From contig RDDZ01000106.1 of the NCBI GenBank assembly GCA_003852775.1, positions 42,830 through 106,829 of the forward strand: 64,000 nucleotides of DNA, given 5' to 3'. Shown here piece after piece: positions 1 to 9,240 of the stretch (its first letter is position 1; each line of letters begins with the position of its first letter). The stretch is from Microbacteriaceae bacterium (GTDB lineage Bacteria; Actinomycetota; Actinomycetes; Actinomycetales; Microbacteriaceae). The notes beneath the pieces were generated by a model, which was not told where the DNA came from, searched no databases, and worked only from the letters and a program-made list of their open reading frames with translations. The translations under genes were made by a program, and so were the position numbers.

Positions 1-1
1 C

Positions 2-586
2 GACCTCTCGGCGCTCGTCGTCATCGCGCTCGCGATCGCGGCGGGTGTCACGGTGCACGGCGTGATCGCCGCGTTCGGGGCGGCGTTCGGACGTCTCGAG
101 GACGCGGGGACCGGCTTCCAGGACACGATGGGGGAGCTGGGGGAGTCGCTCAGCGGCGTGCCGCTCCTCGGCGACGGGGTGCGCGGGATCCTCGACTCCG
201 CGGCCGGCGCGGGCGGATCGCTCGCGGACGCGGGGCGCACCGGGCAGGCGGTCATCGAGTCGATCGCCGTGGGCGCGGGCCTCGGCGTCGCCGCGCTGCC
301 GATCGCGATCGTGCTGCTCGTGTGGCTGCTTCCGCGCGTCCGCTTCGTGCTCCGCGCACGCACGACCCGGGCCCTCTTCGCGCTGCAGGACGGCCCCTCG
401 CTGCTCGCCCTGCGGGCGCTCGACGACGCCACGGCGAAGGAGCTCGCACGGATCTCGCCCCGGCCCGTGCGCGCCTGGCTCTCCCAGGACGCGGACGTCG
501 TCCACCGCCTCGCCGAGCTCGAGGCGCGGGAGGCCGGCATCCGTCTGGAGGGACGCGGCGCGGGAGCGGGTGCGCAGCCCGCGTGA
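2..586 (+). CDS. Membrane protein of unknown function (5' end outside window)
   Basis: The reading frame is open from the first bases of the window, so the gene starts upstream; the visible part is about 194 residues. The first visible residues ([16 protein letters not shown]) are the end of a transmembrane segment. A Gly/Ala-rich extracytoplasmic-looking loop of about 70 residues follows, with [19 protein letters not shown] in it, then a second membrane segment ending in [19 protein letters not shown]. The tail is a cytosolic-looking stretch of about 75 residues rich in Arg, Ala and Glu. An internal GTG at 53 lies inside the hydrophobic segment and is not a convincing start. I do not recognise the family. 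It ends just before the yebC promoter. Confidence 0.75.
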   Translation, partial: DLSALVVIALAIAAGVTVHGVIAAFGAAFGRLEDAGTGFQDTMGELGESLSGVPLLGDGVRGILDSAAGAGGSLADAGRTGQAVIESIAVGAGLGVAALPIAIVLLVWLLPRVRFVLRARTTRALFALQDGPSLLALRALDDATAKELARISPRPVRAWLSQDADVVHRLAELEAREAGIRLEGRGAGAGAQPA

Positions 587-597
587 TCCGCCGCGGC

Positions 598-603
598 TAG
601 ACT
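598..603 (+). promoter_or_regulatory. Probable -10 element (TAGACT) for yebC
   Basis: TAGACT overlaps the region just after the preceding gene's stop and lies 29 nt before the yebC GTG, with a GAGAGGAG ribosome-binding site between (621-628). I see no good -35. The same hexamer type precedes many other genes in the window. Confidence 0.45.
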
Positions 604-632
604 GGCCCCCGCATTTCTTCGAGAGGAGCACC

Positions 633-1394
633 GTGAGCGGGCATTCCAAGTGGGCGACGACCAAGCACAAGAAGGCGGTCATCGACGCACGCCGCGCCAA
701 GTCCTTCGCCAAGCTCATCAAGAACATCGAGGTGGCCGCGAAGCTCGGCGGTCCCGATCTGAACGGCAACCCGACGCTCTACGACGCCGTCCAGAAGGCC
801 AAGAAGACCTCGGTCCCCAACGACAACATCGACCGCGCCATCAAGCGCGGCGCGGGCATCTCCGGCGAGGCCGTCGAGTACACCAACATCATGTACGAGG
901 CGTACGGCCCGAACGGCGTCGCCCTCATGGTGGAGTGTCTGACCGACAACAAGAACCGCGCCGCCGCCGAGGTGCGCACCGCACTGAGCCGCAACGGCGG
1001 CACGCTCGCCGACCCCGGTTCGGTCGCCTACAACTTCAGCCGCAAGGGCGTCATCTCGATCACGAAGACCGAGGGTGTCACCGAGGACGCGATCCTCGAG
1101 GCGGTCATGGACGCGGGCGTCGAGGACGTCATCGACCAGGGCGGCGGCTTCGAGATCATCACGGAGCCGAGCGAGCTCGTCGCGGCCCGTCAGGCGCTCC
1201 AGGAGGCCGGCCTCGACTACGACTCGGCCGAGGCGGAGTTCGTGCCGAACCTCAAGGTCGAGATCGACGCCGAGACGGCGCGGAAGATCTTCCGCCTCAT
1301 CGACGCCCTCGAGGACAGCGACGACGTGCAGAACGTCTTCAGCAACTTCGACATCCCGGCCGACGTCCAGGCCGAGCTCGACGCCGAGGACTGA
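633..1394 (+). CDS. yebC: YebC/PmpR family transcriptional regulator / translation factor
   Basis: 253 residues, full length for the family. It opens with the family signature [20 protein letters not shown] and continues [11 protein letters not shown] and [19 protein letters not shown], then the acidic C-terminal half ([19 protein letters not shown]). YebC proteins bind DNA and regulate transcription, or relieve ribosome stalling at proline-rich stretches, depending on the species; the sequence does not say which applies here. GTG 633 was chosen because the conserved N-terminus begins there and GAGAGGAG sits 5 nt upstream; in-frame codons before it would add an unrelated extension. It directly precedes ruvCAB, a common bacterial arrangement. 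Confidence 0.95.
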   Translation: MSGHSKWATTKHKKAVIDARRAKSFAKLIKNIEVAAKLGGPDLNGNPTLYDAVQKAKKTSVPNDNIDRAIKRGAGISGEAVEYTNIMYEAYGPNGVALMVECLTDNKNRAAAEVRTALSRNGGTLADPGSVAYNFSRKGVISITKTEGVTEDAILEAVMDAGVEDVIDQGGGFEIITEPSELVAARQALQEAGLDYDSAEAEFVPNLKVEIDAETARKIFRLIDALEDSDDVQNVFSNFDIPADVQAELDAED

Positions 1395-1419
1395 GCTCAT
1401 CGCGGGCCAGGCGCTGCGC

Positions 1420-1980
1420 GTGCTCGGGATCGACCCCGGGCTCACGCGGTGCGGTGTCGGCGTCGTGGACGTCCTGCCGGATCGGCGGGTCTCGCTCGTG
1501 TACGTCGGCGTCATCCGCACACCCGCGGACGCGGAGCTGCCCGCGCGGCTGCTCGCGGTGTCGGAGGGGATCGCGGCGGCGATCGCCGAGCACCGCCCGG
1601 ATGCCGTGGCCGTCGAGCGCGTCTTCGCGCAGCAGAACCTGCGCACGGTGATGGGCACGGCGCAGGCGAGCGGGATCGCGGTGGCCAAGGCGGCCGAGGC
1701 CGGCCTGCAGGTGGCGCTCCACACGCCGAGCGAGGTGAAGGCGGCCATCACGGGCTACGGCTCGGCCGACAAGGCCCAGGTCGGGGCGATGGTGGCGCGC
1801 GTGCTCGGGCTCGCCGAGGTCCCGAAGCCCGCGGATGCCGCGGACGCGCTCGCGCTCGCCATCTGCCACGGCTGGCGCGGGGGAGCGACCGCGCGGGACG
1901 CGGGTGACGCGGGCGGACTGACCCCCGCGCAACGGGCGTGGCGTGACGCCGAGAAGTCGGCGGGCAAACGTAAGCTCTAG
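1420..1980 (+). CDS. ruvC: Crossover junction endodeoxyribonuclease RuvC
   Basis: About 186 residues. The four acidic active-site residues are visible: Asp in LGIDPG, Glu in VAVERVF, and the two Asp of [14 protein letters not shown]. RuvC nicks Holliday junctions symmetrically after RuvAB branch migration. The start is uncertain. GTG 1420 gives [12 protein letters not shown], whereas family members usually begin MRVLG, which would need the CTG at 1414; neither has a ribosome-binding site at normal distance, GAGGA lying 23-29 nt upstream. The C-terminal tail (AGKRKL) overlaps the likely ruvA promoter. Confidence 0.92.
   Translation: MLGIDPGLTRCGVGVVDVLPDRRVSLVYVGVIRTPADAELPARLLAVSEGIAAAIAEHRPDAVAVERVFAQQNLRTVMGTAQASGIAVAKAAEAGLQVALHTPSEVKAAITGYGSADKAQVGAMVARVLGLAEVPKPADAADALALAICHGWRGGATARDAGDAGGLTPAQRAWRDAEKSAGKRKL
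1971..1976 (+). promoter_or_regulatory. Predicted -10 (TAAGCT) for a leaderless ruvA transcript
   Basis: TAAGCT lies inside the last codons of ruvC, exactly 7 nt before the ruvA ATG (1984). That spacing puts the transcription start at or next to the ATG. No Shine-Dalgarno sequence precedes this ATG, which agrees with leaderless initiation. Confidence 0.45.
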
Positions 1981-1983
1981 AAC

Positions 1984-2595
1984 ATGATTTCGAGTGTCCG
2001 CGGCACGGTCCTGCACGTCGCGGGCGGAAGCGCCGTCATCGAGGTCGGCGGCGTGGGCCTGCACGTGGCGCTCACCCCTGAGCACGCGCTCACCCTGCGC
2101 GTCGGCTCGGAGGCCTCCGTGCACACGGCGCTCATCGTCCGGGAGGACGAGCTGAGCCTCTACGGCTTCTCCACGCGCGAGCAGCTCGAGCTCTTCGAGC
2201 TGCTGCGCGGCGTCTCGGGCGTCGGGCCCAAGTCGGCGCAGGGCGTGCTCGCGCAGCTCAGCCCCGAGGAGATCGCGCGAGCCGTGGCCGACGAGGACGA
2301 CGCGCCGTTCCGCCGCGTCTCCGGCATCGGCCCGAAGACCGCGAAGCTCATCACGGTGTCGCTCGCGGGCAAGGTGCTCCCGCCGAGCCCCGCGCGGCCG
2401 GGCGTCCCGGTCGTCGCGCCCGACGCGGATGTCGTGGCCGCGCTCGTGGGCCTCGGCTGGCCCGAGCGCACGGCCACCACGGCGGTCGAGGAGCTGCTCG
2501 CTGAGCTCGGCGACGGCGCACCCTCCGAGACGGCCGCCCTCCTGCGCCTCGCGCTCAGCCGCCTCGGTCCGCAGCGGGCGGGGGTGCGCGCGTGA
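1984..2595 (+). CDS. ruvA: Holliday junction branch migration protein RuvA
   Basis: 203 residues. An N-terminal OB-fold ([20 protein letters not shown]) is followed by tandem helix-hairpin-helix motifs ([20 protein letters not shown] near residue 75 and [16 protein letters not shown] near 115). The C-terminal domain III ([23 protein letters not shown]) contacts RuvB. The RuvA tetramer holds the four-way junction and loads RuvB. It starts 3 nt after the ruvC stop, and its TGA overlaps the ruvB GTG (GTGA), so the two are probably translationally coupled. Confidence 0.96.
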   Translation: MISSVRGTVLHVAGGSAVIEVGGVGLHVALTPEHALTLRVGSEASVHTALIVREDELSLYGFSTREQLELFELLRGVSGVGPKSAQGVLAQLSPEEIARAVADEDDAPFRRVSGIGPKTAKLITVSLAGKVLPPSPARPGVPVVAPDADVVAALVGLGWPERTATTAVEELLAELGDGAPSETAALLRLALSRLGPQRAGVRA

Positions 2596-3632
2596 GTGAC
2601 CCCATCACCGCGCCGAACCCCGAGTCGGAGGCCGAGCTCGCCTTCGAAGGCGCCCTGCGGCCGCGCTCGCTCGGCGAGTTCGTCGGCCAGTCGAAGGCCC
2701 GCGGCCAGCTCGAGCTCCTCCTGCGCGCGGCCGAGCTCCAGCAGCGCACGCCCGACCACATCCTGCTCGCGGGCCCTCCCGGCCTCGGCAAGACGACGCT
2801 CGCGATGATCGTCGCCCACGAGGGCGGGCGTCCGCTGCGCATGTCGAGCGGCCCCGCCATCCAGCACGCGGGTGATCTCGCGGCGCTCCTGTCGAGCCTC
2901 GTGCCCGGCGAGGTGCTCTTCATCGACGAGATCCACCGCATGGCGCGCTCCGCCGAGGAGATGCTCTATCTCGCGATGGAGGATTTCCGTATCGACATCA
3001 TGGTCGGTAAGGGCGCCGGCGCCACGAGCATCCCGCTCGACCTCGCGCCCTTCACCCTCGTGGGCGCCACGACCCGCTCGGGCCTGCTGCCGAACCCGCT
3101 GCGCGACCGCTTCGGCTTCACCGCGCACCTCGAGTTCTACGACGACGCCGAGCTCGATCAGGTGCTCGCGCGCGCCGCCCGCCTGCTGGGCCTCGACCTC
3201 GCGCCCGACGCGCGCGCGGAGATCGCCTCCCGCAGCCGCGGCACGCCCCGCATCGCCAACCGGCTGCTGCGCCGCGTGCGCGACTACGCGCTCGTGCATG
3301 AGCGGTCCGCCGACCACGCCGCCGTGCAGGCCGCCCTCGAGCTCTACGACGTCGACCCGCTCGGTCTCGACCGGCTCGACCGCGCGGTGCTCGACGCGAT
3401 CCTCACGCGCTTCGACGGGGGACCGGTCGGCCTCTCGACCCTCGCGGTGTCCGTCGGCGAGGAGCCCGAGACGATCGAGTCGGTCGTCGAGCCGTTCCTC
3501 GTCCGCATCGGGATGATCACCCGCACGCCGCGGGGCCGCGTCGCCACGCCGCGGGCCTGGGATCACCTCGGCAAGCGCCCCGCGGGAGCCGCCCGCGCGG
3601 CCGCCCAGCCGCTCTTCGACGATGACGTATGA
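2592..3632 (+). CDS. ruvB: Holliday junction branch migration DNA helicase RuvB
   Basis: 346 residues, normal length. AAA+ motor: Walker [11 protein letters not shown] near residue 56, Walker [10 protein letters not shown] near 110, sensor [10 protein letters not shown], arginine-finger region NPLRDRFGF, and a C-terminal winged-helix domain ([14 protein letters not shown] ... [12 protein letters not shown]). The N-terminus contains the usual [12 protein letters not shown]. RuvB rings pump DNA through the RuvA-bound junction. Its GTG overlaps the ruvA stop. Together with ruvC and ruvA this is a complete RuvABC resolvasome. Confidence 0.97.
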   Translation: MSDPITAPNPESEAELAFEGALRPRSLGEFVGQSKARGQLELLLRAAELQQRTPDHILLAGPPGLGKTTLAMIVAHEGGRPLRMSSGPAIQHAGDLAALLSSLVPGEVLFIDEIHRMARSAEEMLYLAMEDFRIDIMVGKGAGATSIPLDLAPFTLVGATTRSGLLPNPLRDRFGFTAHLEFYDDAELDQVLARAARLLGLDLAPDARAEIASRSRGTPRIANRLLRRVRDYALVHERSADHAAVQAALELYDVDPLGLDRLDRAVLDAILTRFDGGPVGLSTLAVSVGEEPETIESVVEPFLVRIGMITRTPRGRVATPRAWDHLGKRPAGAARAAAQPLFDDDV

Positions 3633-3661
3633 TTCTCGGGGACCGCGAAGCCGCGCACCCG

Positions 3662-3667
3662 TAGGCT
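3662..3667 (+). promoter_or_regulatory. Probable -10 (TAGGCT) for the yajC-secD-secF group
   Basis: TAGGCT lies in the 78-nt gap between ruvB and yajC, 43 nt before the yajC ATG. A GGAAGG at 3692-3697 is the likely ribosome-binding site, with an unusually long 13-nt spacer. Confidence 0.35.
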
Positions 3668-3710
3668 GAAACGCCGTTCCCCACTCATCCCGGAAGGCAC
3701 CCTTCTCCCC

Positions 3711-4136
3711 ATGGACTACACGCTGATCCTGCTCGCCGGCCTGCTGGTGGTGATGATCTTCTTCACGTGGCGCAGCTCGAAGAAGCGCAAGGCGGAGGCC
3801 GAGGCTCTTCAGACGAAGCTCGTCCCCGGCGCCGAGATCATGACGCAGCACGGCATCTTCGGCACGCTCGTGTCGATCGACGACGACACCAACGAGGCGA
3901 TCATCGAGTCGACGCCCGGCACGAAGCTGCGCGTCCACCGCCAGACCATCGTGCGTGTCGTCGACGACGAGGCTCCCGTGAGCGAGGACGAGGTCGAGGG
4001 CGACGACGTCTCCGCCGAGGAGATCGCGTCCGACGTCGAGGCCGAGGCCGTCGACGCCACCGAGCCCGAGTTCGGCGAGCGCGTCGAGAAGCCGAAGCGC
4101 GCTCCGCGCCAGAAGCCGACCGAGACCGCCGAGTAA
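3711..4136 (+). CDS. yajC: Preprotein translocase accessory subunit YajC
   Basis: 141 residues. One N-terminal membrane anchor (residues 4-20, LILLAGLLVVMIFFTW) is followed by the conserved basic segment RSSKKRKAEAEALQTKLVPG, the motif AEIMTQHGIFGTLVSIDDD, and an acidic C-terminal tail with a final basic patch. YajC associates with SecDF, which uses the proton motive force to help SecYEG-dependent export. It is followed after 3 nt by secD. The acidic tail (about residues 85-125) is longer than in E. coli but ordinary for actinobacteria. Confidence 0.93.
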   Translation: MDYTLILLAGLLVVMIFFTWRSSKKRKAEAEALQTKLVPGAEIMTQHGIFGTLVSIDDDTNEAIIESTPGTKLRVHRQTIVRVVDDEAPVSEDEVEGDDVSAEEIASDVEAEAVDATEPEFGERVEKPKRAPRQKPTETAE

Positions 4137-4139
4137 GCG

Positions 4140-5915
4140 GTGGCGGAACGTTCCACGCCGGTCCGGAAGGCCTGGCGCTCGCTCGGCTGGCTGGCCGGCA
4201 TCATCGCGCTGCTCGTCGGCCTCAACGCGGCCGGCGCGCTGTGGTGGGGCTGGGGCTGGGCGCCGAAGCTCGCGCTCGACCTCGACGGCGGTACTCAGAT
4301 CATCCTGACGCCGACCCTCGAGGACGGGCAGAGCGTCACCGACGAGCAGCTCAAGCAGTCGGTGCAGATCATCCGCGACCGCATCGACGCCGCGGGCGTC
4401 TCGGAGTCGGAGATCACCACCCAGGGCGGCGACAAGATCGTCATCTCGATCCCGGGCACGTCGCCCGATCAGGCGACCCTCGACCGCATCAAGCAGTCGG
4501 CGCGCATGGACTTCCGCCCCGTGCTGCTCGCGGGCGCCCCGACGGCCGCGACGGTCACCCCGACCGACGAGCCGACCGACGACTCCACGGCCGACCCCGA
4601 CGCGACCGACGCCCCGGAGGAGCCGGAGGAGACCGCGACGCCCGAGCCGAGCGCGACTCCGACGGCGAAGCCCACCGACGGCTCCGACCTCGCGTGGGTC
4701 ACGCCCGAGCTGCGTGAGGCGTACGACGCGTTCAGCTGCGACCAGCTCGACAGCGCGACCGCGAGTGCCGCCCCGGCGGCCGAGCCGCTCATCACGTGCG
4801 ACCAGTTCTTCACCGAGAAGTACCTGCTCGGCCCCGTCGAGGTGCAGGGCAGCGACATCTCGGACGCGCAGGCCGGGGTCCGCACGACCTCGACCGGTGT
4901 CTCGACCGGCGAGTGGGTCGTCAACCTGACGTTCAACGGCGATGGCACGAAGGCGTTCGCCGACGTCACGAAGCGCCTCGTCAAGCTCGAGTCGCCGCGC
5001 GACCGCTTCGCCGTCGTGCTCGACGGCGCGGTGGTGCTCGCGCCGACCGCGAACGACCCCATCACCGACGGCCGCGCGCAGATCTCGGGCGGCTTTACGC
5101 AGGAGTCCTCGAAGGTCCTCGCCGACCAGCTCAAGTTCGGTGCGCTCCCCGTGGGCTTCACGGTCGAGTCGACCGACACCATCTCGGCCACCCTCGGTCA
5201 GACGCAGCTCCAGAGCGGTCTGATCGCGGGCCTCATCGGCCTCATCCTGGTGTTCGTCTACTCGCTGTTCCAGTACCGCCTGCTCGGCACGGTCACGATC
5301 GCCTCGCTCATCGTCGCGGGCATCATCACGTACTTCGTGGTGAACATCATGTCCTGGCGCGAGGGGTACCGTCTGTCGCTCGCCGGCATCGCGGGCCTTA
5401 TCGTCGCGATCGGCTTCACGGCGGACTCGTTCATCGTCTACTTCGAGCGCATCCGCGACGAGCTCCGTGACGGCCGCGGTCTCGTCGGCGCCGTCGAGGC
5501 GGGCTGGAAGCGCGCCCTGCGCACGGTGCTCGCGGCGAAGAGCGTCAACCTGCTGTCCGCGGTCATCCTCTTCGTGCTCGCCGTCGGCAGCGTCCGCGGC
5601 TTCGCGCTCACGCTCGGCGTCACGACGATCATCGACGTCATCATCGTGATCCTCTTCACGCACCCGATGATGCAGCTGCTCGCGACGACCAAGTTCTTCG
5701 CGAGCGGGCATCCGGCGTCCGGTCTCGACCCGACGGCGCTCGGCGCCGTCTACCGCGGGCGTGCGGAGTTCCGCGTCTCGAAGGAGGCCCGCCGCGCCGG
5801 TGCGAGCCGCGAGGCGGAGCGCCGCCAGACGATCGCCGAGCGCAAGGCCGCGGAGCTCGCCGCAGCGTCGAACTCCGGCAAGAAGGACTCGACCGGGAAG
5901 AAGGAGGCACGCTGA
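4140..5915 (+). CDS. secD: Protein translocase subunit SecD
   Basis: 591 residues. TM1 lies near residues 15-40, followed by the conserved LDLDGGTQIILTP, a large extracytoplasmic domain, and five C-terminal TM segments from about residue 358 (SGLIAGLIGLILVFVYSLFQ). The RND-type motif GIAGLIVAIGFTADSFIVYFE includes the membrane Asp used in proton coupling. Between the two halves of the external domain lies a Thr/Pro/Glu/Asp-rich linker (about residues 140-183). The GTG start is 3 nt after the yajC stop. The C-terminal tail is strongly basic (RREAER..., GKKDSTGKKEAR), and its TGA overlaps the secF ATG by one base. Confidence 0.96.
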   Translation: MAERSTPVRKAWRSLGWLAGIIALLVGLNAAGALWWGWGWAPKLALDLDGGTQIILTPTLEDGQSVTDEQLKQSVQIIRDRIDAAGVSESEITTQGGDKIVISIPGTSPDQATLDRIKQSARMDFRPVLLAGAPTAATVTPTDEPTDDSTADPDATDAPEEPEETATPEPSATPTAKPTDGSDLAWVTPELREAYDAFSCDQLDSATASAAPAAEPLITCDQFFTEKYLLGPVEVQGSDISDAQAGVRTTSTGVSTGEWVVNLTFNGDGTKAFADVTKRLVKLESPRDRFAVVLDGAVVLAPTANDPITDGRAQISGGFTQESSKVLADQLKFGALPVGFTVESTDTISATLGQTQLQSGLIAGLIGLILVFVYSLFQYRLLGTVTIASLIVAGIITYFVVNIMSWREGYRLSLAGIAGLIVAIGFTADSFIVYFERIRDELRDGRGLVGAVEAGWKRALRTVLAAKSVNLLSAVILFVLAVGSVRGFALTLGVTTIIDVIIVILFTHPMMQLLATTKFFASGHPASGLDPTALGAVYRGRAEFRVSKEARRAGASREAERRQTIAERKAAELAAASNSGKKDSTGKKEAR

Positions 5916-6934
5916 TGGCCGGCCCGTTCCAGCGACTCGGCAACGACCTCTATACCGGTGCGCGCAGCGTCGACTTCGTCGGCAAGCGCCGCATCTGGTT
6001 CGCGATCGCCGCCGTCCTCATGATCGCCTCGGTCGCCGTGCCTTTCGTGCGCGGCGGCGGCAACTTCCTCGAGGGGTTCAACTTCGGCATCGAGTTCCGC
6101 GGGGGATCGCAGTTCCTCGTCTCGGAGATCCCGGCCGAGAACCGCGACCCGATCGACATCACGCTCGCCGAAGAGGCGGTGCACGAGGTCGTGCCGGATG
6201 CCGTCGTGCGCGTCAGCATGGTCGGCGACAGCGGTGTTCGCGTGCAGACCGACCAGCTCGACGATCAGGACACGCGCGACGTCACGGCGCACCTCCAGGA
6301 CGCCTACGGCACGGACTCCGTCTCGGCGTCGTTCATCGGCGCGACCTGGGGCGAGGACATCACCGAGAGCGCCCTTCGCGCCCTCGTGGTGTTCATCGTG
6401 CTCGCGCTCGTGTTCATGGCGCTGTACTTCCGCACCTGGAAGATGTCGGTCGCCGCGATCCTCAAGCTCCTGCACGACCTCATCATCAGCGTCGGCATCT
6501 ACGCGGCGACGGGCTGGGAGATCACGCCCGCCGCGGTCATCGGCTTCCTCACGATCCTCGGCTACTCGCTGTACGACACGGTCGTCGTGTTCGACAAGAT
6601 CCGCGAGAACACGGCCGAGCTCGGCGAGGACTCGCCGCGCACCTTCGGCGAGGCGGTCAACCTCGCGGTCAACCAGACGCTCGTCCGGTCGATCAACACG
6701 GGTGTCGTGGCGGCGCTGCCGGTCGCGGCGATCCTCTTCATCGGTGCGTTCGTGCTCGGCGCCGACACCCTGCGCGACATCTCGCTCGCGCTGCTCGTCG
6801 GCACCATCGCGGGCACGTACTCGACGCCCGCGTTCGGCGCGCCGCTGTACTCGGTGTTCCGTGAGCGCGAGCCGGAGATCGCCAAGCGCGACAAGCGCGT
6901 GCTGCAGCGTCGCGGCGAGCTCCAGGCGGCCTGA
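5915..6934 (+). CDS. secF: Protein translocase subunit SecF
   Basis: 339 residues. TM1 lies near residue 30-48, then the conserved FNFGIEFRGGSQF, an external domain, and a C-terminal bundle of five TM segments starting at about residue 150 (ALRALVVFIVLALVFMALYF). The SecF signatures GYSLYDTVVVFDKIREN and LVRSINTGVVAALPVAAI are present. SecF pairs with SecD to form the proton-driven export motor. Its start overlaps the secD stop by one base. The basic tail (KRDKRVLQRRGELQAA) is typical of actinobacterial members. Confidence 0.96.
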   Translation: MAGPFQRLGNDLYTGARSVDFVGKRRIWFAIAAVLMIASVAVPFVRGGGNFLEGFNFGIEFRGGSQFLVSEIPAENRDPIDITLAEEAVHEVVPDAVVRVSMVGDSGVRVQTDQLDDQDTRDVTAHLQDAYGTDSVSASFIGATWGEDITESALRALVVFIVLALVFMALYFRTWKMSVAAILKLLHDLIISVGIYAATGWEITPAAVIGFLTILGYSLYDTVVVFDKIRENTAELGEDSPRTFGEAVNLAVNQTLVRSINTGVVAALPVAAILFIGAFVLGADTLRDISLALLVGTIAGTYSTPAFGAPLYSVFREREPEIAKRDKRVLQRRGELQAA

Positions 6935-6959
6935 GCCGGTGACGATCACGTGCGCCTTC

Positions 6960-6965
6960 TAGAAT
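6960..6965 (+). promoter_or_regulatory. Probable -10 (TAGAAT) for rel
   Basis: TAGAAT is the closest match to the TATAAT consensus among the hexamers seen here. It lies 22 nt before the rel ATG, and an AGGAGG-type ribosome-binding site (6975-6982) lies between them. The -35 region is not recognisable. Confidence 0.45.
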
Positions 6966-6987
6966 CTGAGTTCCAGGAGGACGCGCG

Positions 6988-9240
6988 ATGAGCACCGAGA
7001 CGCAGAACACGGCGTCGCGGCGCGCCCTGCTCCCGCGGCTGTTCTCGCGGTCGCAGCCGACAGGCGCCGTCGACCGTCTGTACAAGACGGTGCGCTCGCA
7101 CCACCCGAAGGCCGACATCGCGCTCATCGAGCGCGCGTACACGGCTGCGGAGCGCGCGCACGACGGCCAGAAGCGGCGCAGCGGCGAGCCGTACATCACG
7201 CATCCGGTCGCGGTCGCCCAGATCCTCGCGGAGCTGGGCATCGGACCGAAGACGATCGCGGCCGCGCTCCTGCACGACACCGTCGAGGACACCGACTACA
7301 CGCTCGACATGCTGCGGGCCGACTTCGGCGACGAGATCGCGATGCTCGTCGACGGCGTCACGAAGCTCGACAAGCTCAAGTACGGCGACTCGGCGCAGGC
7401 CGAGACGGTGCGCAAGATGGTCGTCGCGATGTCGAAGGACATCCGCGTGCTCATCATCAAGCTCGCCGACCGTCTGCACAACGCGCGCACGTGGGGCTTC
7501 GTGCCGCAGGAGTCGGCGGCGCGCAAGGCGCAGGAGACGCTCGAGATCTACGCGCCCCTCGCGCACCGCCTCGGCATCCAGACCATCAAGTGGGAGCTCG
7601 AGGACCTGAGCTTCGCGGTGCTCTACCCGAAGCTGTACGTCGAGATCGAGAGCCTCGTGCGCGACCGCACGCCGCAGCGCGAGCAGTTCGTGCAGCAGGT
7701 CATCGACGCCGTCACGGAGGACCTGCGCGCCTCGAAGATCAAGGGCCAGGTCGTCGGGCGCCCCAAGCAGTACTACTCGATCTACCAGAAGATGGTGCTG
7801 CGCGGCCGCGAGTTCGACGAGATCTACGACCTCGTCGGCATCCGCGTGCTCGTCGGATCGATCCGCGACTGCTACGCCGTGCTCGGCGCCATCCACGCGC
7901 GGTGGAACCCGATCCCCGGCCGCTTCAAGGACTACATCGCGACGCCGAAGTTCAACCTGTACCAGTCGCTGCACACGACGGTCATCGGGCCGAAGGGGCG
8001 TGCGGTCGAGATCCAGATCCGCACGCACGAGATGCACGAGCGCGCCGAGTACGGTGTCGCCGCGCACTGGGCCTACAAGGAGCGGATGGCCTCCGGACGC
8101 TCGGATGCGGCCGCCGACCGCTCGGGCACCGAGATGGCGTGGCTCGCCCACATCAGCGACTGGCAGGCGGAGACGTCGGATCCGGGGGAGTTCCTCGACA
8201 ACCTGCGGTTCGAGATCGGCGCGAAGGAGGTCTACGTCTTCACTCCCCAGGGCAAGGTCATCGGCCTTCCCTCCGGCGCGACCCCTGTCGACTTCGCGTT
8301 CGCCGTCCACACCGAGATCGGCTACCGCACGATGGGCGCGAAGGTGAACGGCCGTCTCGTGCCGCTCGAGTCGACGCTCAACTCCGGCGACGTCGTCGAG
8401 ATCTTCACCTCGAAGAACCCGGATGCCGGCCCGAGCCAGGACTGGCTCAACTTCGTCAAGTCGGCGCGGGCGCGCAACAAGATCCGCGGCTGGTTCACGA
8501 AGGAGCGCCGAGAGGAGGCGATCGAGCAGGGCAAGGAGTCGATCGCGCGCGCCATGCGCAAGCAGAACCTCCCGCTGCAGAAGCTCATGAGCCAGGACGT
8601 CGTCACGGCCGTCGCGGCGCAGATGCGCTACGACGGGGTCGAGGCGCTGTACGCGGCCGTCGGCGAGGGCCACGTGTCGACGCAGTCGGTCATCGAGAAG
8701 GTGCTCGCCTCGCTCCAGGCCGAGGTCGAGACCGAGGAGGAGACCCTCACCTTCACCCCGAGGTCGCGGGGTCGGGCGCTGCGTCCGAGCGACTCCGGCG
8801 TGCTCGTGCGCGGCGCGCCCGACATCCTCGTGAAGCTCGCGAAGTGCTGCACGCCCGTCCCGGGCGACGAGATCGTCGGCTTCGTCACGCGCGGCGCCGG
8901 GGTCTCGGTGCACCGCTCCGACTGCGTCAACGTGAAGACGCTCCTGTCGCAGCCCGACCGGATGATCGACGTGCAGTGGGCGCCGACGTCGTCGAGCCTC
9001 TTCCTCGTGCAGATCCAGGTCGAGGCGCTCGACCGGGCGGGCCTGCTCTCGGACATCACGCGTGTGCTCTCGGAGCACCACGTGAACATCCTGTCGGCCA
9101 ACGTGTCGACCTCGAGCGATCGCCTCGCGATCAGCCGGTACGTGTTCGAGATGGGCGACACCGTGCATCTCGACCGCCTGCTGAACGCGGTGCGGCGCAT
9201 CGACGCCGTCTACGACGTCTACCGCGTCAACTCCGGCTGA
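6988..9240 (+). CDS. rel: Bifunctional (p)ppGpp synthetase/hydrolase Rel
   Basis: 750 residues. The N-terminal HD hydrolase domain has an intact HD motif (AALLHDTVEDTDYT near residue 95). The synthetase domain has GRPKQYYSIYQKM and the RFKD motif that marks bifunctional enzymes (RFKDYIATPKFNLYQSLHTT). After EIQIRTHEMHERAEYGVAAHW come the TGS domain (VYVFTPQGKVIGLPSGATPVDFA), the conserved Cys motif KLAKCCTPVPGDEIVG and a C-terminal ACT domain (DRAGLLSDITRVLSEHHVNI). It makes and degrades the stringent-response alarmone. Both catalytic centres look intact, so it probably serves as the main Rel enzyme. The 3' end overlaps a convergent gene by 14 bp. Confidence 0.97.
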   Translation: MSTETQNTASRRALLPRLFSRSQPTGAVDRLYKTVRSHHPKADIALIERAYTAAERAHDGQKRRSGEPYITHPVAVAQILAELGIGPKTIAAALLHDTVEDTDYTLDMLRADFGDEIAMLVDGVTKLDKLKYGDSAQAETVRKMVVAMSKDIRVLIIKLADRLHNARTWGFVPQESAARKAQETLEIYAPLAHRLGIQTIKWELEDLSFAVLYPKLYVEIESLVRDRTPQREQFVQQVIDAVTEDLRASKIKGQVVGRPKQYYSIYQKMVLRGREFDEIYDLVGIRVLVGSIRDCYAVLGAIHARWNPIPGRFKDYIATPKFNLYQSLHTTVIGPKGRAVEIQIRTHEMHERAEYGVAAHWAYKERMASGRSDAAADRSGTEMAWLAHISDWQAETSDPGEFLDNLRFEIGAKEVYVFTPQGKVIGLPSGATPVDFAFAVHTEIGYRTMGAKVNGRLVPLESTLNSGDVVEIFTSKNPDAGPSQDWLNFVKSARARNKIRGWFTKERREEAIEQGKESIARAMRKQNLPLQKLMSQDVVTAVAAQMRYDGVEALYAAVGEGHVSTQSVIEKVLASLQAEVETEEETLTFTPRSRGRALRPSDSGVLVRGAPDILVKLAKCCTPVPGDEIVGFVTRGAGVSVHRSDCVNVKTLLSQPDRMIDVQWAPTSSSLFLVQIQVEALDRAGLLSDITRVLSEHHVNILSANVSTSSDRLAISRYVFEMGDTVHLDRLLNAVRRIDAVYDVYRVNSG

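Noticed and set aside
2160..5711. Very long open frame on the minus strand opposite ruvA-ruvB-yajC-secD (about 1180 codons)
   Set aside because: Composition is Arg/Glu/Asp/Leu repeats typical of the antisense of GC-rich coding sequence; no domain or start signal, and the plus strand holds unmistakable genes.
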